Below, piece by piece: positions 61,726 through 64,000 of a stretch of DNA of 64,000 nucleotides. Source of the stretch: CBDBBY01 sp965203795 (GTDB lineage: Bacteria; Pseudomonadota; Alphaproteobacteria; Rhodobacterales; Rhodobacteraceae); NCBI GenBank assembly GCA_965203795.1, contig OZ241915.1, positions 2,046,001 through 2,110,000 on the forward strand, in the 5' to 3' direction. Each line of letters opens with the position of its first letter. Position 1 is the stretch's first letter. A program made the translations under genes and the position numbers. The notes under the pieces are model-generated. The model searched no databases. It was not told where the DNA came from and saw only the letters and a program-made list of their open reading frames with translations.

Positions 61726-62676
61726 ATGAACCGTTCCGTCAAATCGGTGCTTGCGAACCAGATACCGCTTCTGACTCTGATCGGCTTGGTCGTGATGGTC
61801 GGAATTGTCGATCCGTCGTTCCTGAATTTCCAGACGCTCATGGTCCTCACCTCCGACACCATGACGCTGTTCCTTATGGCCGCGGGGGCCACGTTCGTGA
61901 TCCTGATGGGCGGGATCGACCTGTCCGTCCAAGCCGTCGCGTCGATGACCAGCGTCATCGTCGCGTTCCTGCTTCCAGAGCTGGGCTTCATCGCGGTGCC
62001 GGTGGCGGTGGCTGCGGGAGGCATCGCTGGCCTGGCGGGCGGCGTCTCCCACACGCTGCTGCGAATCCCTTCGTTCATTTCCACTCTCGCCATCGGCGGC
62101 GTCGTGACGGCCGTCGCGTTTGTGATGTCGGATGCGCGCTCGATCAACATTTCCGGCGACATGCGCGACGCGCACCTCTTCTGGCTGGTCGGGGAAACCT
62201 TCGGCGTAAAGAACGAGATCTGGGTCGGCCTCGTGCTTCTTGCGGTCCTCGCGTTCGTGCAGCTGCGCACGCCGTTCGGACGGCTTGTGCGGGCGATCGG
62301 CGCCGGCGAACGGGCCGTGATCGCCTCGGGAATTCCCGTCGACCGGATCAAGGCGATGGCCTTCACGCTTTCCGGCGCCACTGCAGGGTTCTCCGGGGCC
62401 ATGATGGCGGCGCGGCTCGGCTCAGGCTCGCCGACCTTGGCCAACGAATTCCTGCTTCCCGCGATCGCGGCGATCATTCTCGGCGGCACTGCGCTGACCG
62501 GCGGCGCGGGCGGCGTCTGGCGCACCTTCATCGGCGCGCTCATCATCGCCGTCGTCCGGATCGGGATGACCTTCCTCGGCGTGAGCGTGTTCGCTCAGCA
62601 GATCGTGTTCGGAGTCGCGCTCGTTGTCGCCGTCGCGGCAACCATCGACCGCTCCCGCATCCAGATCGTCAAATGA
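61726..62676 (+). CDS. CUT2 sugar ABC permease, RbsC type (second)
   Basis: 316 residues from ATG 61726 (AGGAG seven bases before). RbsC features: FLMAAGATFVILMGGIDLSVQAVASM, GGVSHTLLRIPSFISTLAIGG, the coupling loop RAIGAGERAVIASGIPVDRIKAM and GGTALTGGAGGVWRTFIGAL. It shares the same layout as the permease at 59062-60081 but is clearly diverged, so this looks like an old duplication that now provides two different subunits. It ends just before a strong hairpin shared with the convergent binding-protein gene. Confidence 0.9.
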   Translation: MNRSVKSVLANQIPLLTLIGLVVMVGIVDPSFLNFQTLMVLTSDTMTLFLMAAGATFVILMGGIDLSVQAVASMTSVIVAFLLPELGFIAVPVAVAAGGIAGLAGGVSHTLLRIPSFISTLAIGGVVTAVAFVMSDARSINISGDMRDAHLFWLVGETFGVKNEIWVGLVLLAVLAFVQLRTPFGRLVRAIGAGERAVIASGIPVDRIKAMAFTLSGATAGFSGAMMAARLGSGSPTLANEFLLPAIAAIILGGTALTGGAGGVWRTFIGALIIAVVRIGMTFLGVSVFAQQIVFGVALVVAVAATIDRSRIQIVK

Positions 62677-62678
62677 AT

Positions 62679-62710
62679 GGCGGCCGCCGGGCCGGAGCCC
62701 GGCGGCCGCC
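62679..62710. terminator. Bidirectional hairpin between the Rbs permease and binding-protein genes
   Basis: GGCGGCCGCCGGG and CCCGGCGGCCGCC form a perfect 13-bp stem around CCGGAG, starting 3 bp after one stop and ending 21 bp before the other. It is the most stable such stem in this window. Convergent genes on both sides make it a likely bidirectional terminator despite the absence of a T-run. Confidence 0.7.
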
Positions 62711-62730
62711 TGAACGCCTGTCGCGGCCGG

Positions 62731-63819
62731 TCAGCTCACGTACTGGATCTGGCCGGTGGACTTGCCCCAGTAATCCTTGAAATCGAACGGCGCGGGCTCT
62801 CCGTACCCGGCGACCGTGTCCTGCGTGACGAGAATGCTCGTGCCGTAGAACTCGCGCCGCGAATTCGGCTCGCTGGCGATGTCGATTTCGCCGGTTGCGC
62901 TGTGGTATCCGATGGAAAGGCCCATTCCTCCGGTCCATATCGGATCCCATGCGACCGTCCCGGCCATCTCGCCGGCCTTCGTGGCCTCGATGACCGCCTC
63001 GATGCCATCGATCCCTGTAACGAGGACCTCGCCCGCAAGGCCTTCCTGGCGGAGCGCCTCGAGCGCGCCGATTCCCATGCTGTCGTTGGCGGCCCAGATG
63101 CCCTTGATGTCGCGGCCGAAGCGCGTCAGCCAAGCCTGGGTGATGTCGAACGCCTTGGTCTCGTTCCAGTCGGCCGCCTGGAAGTCCAGCAGCTCGACGT
63201 TCCCGTTCTCCGCGATCGCCTGGTCCAAGCCGATCTTCCTCTCGATCGCAGGGACGTTCGAAAGGATGCCGCCGAGCGCGACGATGCCGCCCGACCCGCC
63301 CATGCGCTTGAAGAGCTCTTCCGCGATGGCCTTGGCACTGGGCACGCCGTTGAACGACATGTGCGCCACGTAGTGCGGGTTGAAGTCCCACGGGTGCAGG
63401 TCGTTCGGCTTGTTCCACTGCGTTACGACGTACGCGCCGGCTTCCGCGCAATCCTCCACGATCGTGCGGGCGTCGGGCGAGTCGTTCGGGTCGACGTTCA
63501 GGATCATGTTGCCTTCGGTGCGGGCGAGCATGGCCCTGATGTCCGCGATTCCCTTCTCGGAGTTGCCTTCGGTGACCAGCACCTCGTACTCGGCTCCGAG
63601 CCATTCCGCGAAAACCCTTCCGCCTTCGGCGAACGTCGCGTGGTACGGGTTCGCAACCGAGCGCATCGAGTTCACCAAAGTCCATTCATCCGGGTTCGCC
63701 AGCACGCGGGCGGGAAGCGCAGAGGCCAGCGCCGCGAAGCCCGCCGTTCCGGCGGCGCGGCCAAGAAAGGCCCTGCGCCCTAGCGCGCCGGGACCAGAAA
63801 ACTGATTTCCGTTCATCAC
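62731..63819 (-). CDS. CUT2 sugar-binding protein, RbsB type, with Tat signal
   Basis: 362 residues. The N-terminus GRRAFLGRAAGTAGFAALASALPARVLA holds a twin-arginine motif (RRAFL) and a mild hydrophobic stretch, so it is probably exported folded by Tat, unlike most sugar-binding proteins. The mature part opens WTLVNSMRSVANPYHATFAEGGRVFAEWLG, with NVDPNDSPDARTIVEDCAEAGAYVVTQWN and GIWAANDSMGIGALEAL typical of RbsB. It is encoded on the opposite strand to its presumed permease and ATPase genes and is convergent with them. A palindromic site lies just upstream. Confidence 0.88.
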   Translation of the reverse strand: MMNGNQFSGPGALGRRAFLGRAAGTAGFAALASALPARVLANPDEWTLVNSMRSVANPYHATFAEGGRVFAEWLGAEYEVLVTEGNSEKGIADIRAMLARTEGNMILNVDPNDSPDARTIVEDCAEAGAYVVTQWNKPNDLHPWDFNPHYVAHMSFNGVPSAKAIAEELFKRMGGSGGIVALGGILSNVPAIERKIGLDQAIAENGNVELLDFQAADWNETKAFDITQAWLTRFGRDIKGIWAANDSMGIGALEALRQEGLAGEVLVTGIDGIEAVIEATKAGEMAGTVAWDPIWTGGMGLSIGYHSATGEIDIASEPNSRREFYGTSILVTQDTVAGYGEPAPFDFKDYWGKSTGQIQYVS

Positions 63820-63841
63820 GGTCTCCTCAATGTGGTGGAAT

Positions 63842-63855
63842 TAACCAGTTGGTTA
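63842..63855. promoter_or_regulatory. Palindromic operator candidate TAACCAGTTGGTTA upstream of the RbsB-type gene
   Basis: A perfect 6-bp inverted repeat (TAACCA / TGGTTA) with a 2-bp centre, 23 bp upstream of the start codon of the minus-strand binding-protein gene, in an AT-rich promoter-like stretch (63841-63890). Size and symmetry fit a LacI- or GntR-type repressor site. A half-like copy TAACTGG occurs near 58930 before the permease gene. Confidence 0.5.
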
Positions 63856-64000
63856 CTTAACGGCGTTTCACGAAATTGTAAAGCAATTGTCGAGGTCCAG
63901 GGAATTTCGGCGCTCCCTGGCCGGCCGACTCGGCGGACCGCATGCAGCGGTCGGCGGCGGGGCCTGATCCGATTGGCCTTTTTCTGGCCCTCCAAGACGT

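Noticed and set aside
1..64000. tRNA, rRNA genes and CRISPR arrays
   Set aside because: None found by reading for conserved T-loop, rRNA blocks or regularly spaced repeats; a covariance-model scan was not possible here.

Overview
The window is a high-GC bacterial chromosome segment. The best taxonomic marker is a Fur-superfamily Irr-like gene divergent from fabA-fabB-fabI (32350-35582), an arrangement and gene content typical of Alphaproteobacteria. The many ABC importers, an AgpA/MelA-like alpha-galactoside locus and non-phosphorylating sugar acid dehydratases fit a heterotrophic alphaproteobacterium of the Rhizobiales/Rhodobacterales/Rhodospirillales type. I cannot name genus or order from sequence alone. 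Genes are densely packed, often with 4-base ATGA, GTGA or TTGA overlaps, and no rRNA, tRNA, CRISPR array or phage was seen. The only mobile elements seen are an IS5-type transposase tail at the left edge and one 128-bp AT-rich inverted-repeat element at 37757-37884.

Left part (1-16.8 kb): a carbohydrate and glycoside locus. On the minus strand lies a peptide/opine-type (family 5) ABC importer with a fused double ATPase, followed by a xylose/arabinose-dehydrogenase-like SDR. On the plus strand come an AraC regulator, a GH4 alpha-galactosidase, a flavin-dependent tryptophan-halogenase-like protein, a GH2 glycosidase and a phytanoyl-CoA-dioxygenase-like protein whose metal motif reads H-S-G instead of H-x-D. 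A J-domain protein and a HIRAN-domain protein, translationally coupled, follow.

Middle part (16.8-43 kb): an arabonate-type IlvD/Edd dehydratase; a small SRPBCC/helical-repeat/FAD-oxidase cluster; a complete Liv-type ABC importer (LivF with a long C-terminal tail) running into an aldehyde dehydrogenase, a coniferyl-alcohol-dehydrogenase-like SDR and a flotillin-like SPFH protein; a UxaA-type dehydratase coupled to tag (3-methyladenine glycosylase I); the irr/fabABI block; small hydrolases; a DMGDH-type FAD/folate enzyme; and an M3 peptidase.

Right part (42.6-64 kb): a minus-strand operon of acyl-CoA synthetase, livG, livH, livM, substrate-binding protein, livF and a PaaK-like protein, which suggests uptake coupled to CoA activation of an acid; then enoyl-CoA hydratase, a CUT1 glucose/mannose-type sugar importer, a family-1 CoA-transferase, an SDR, and an Rbs-type importer whose Tat-exported binding protein is encoded convergently. 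A recurring architectural feature is a perfect GC-rich hairpin lacking a U-tract directly after each of the five substrate-binding-protein genes. I propose it tunes binding-protein versus permease expression.
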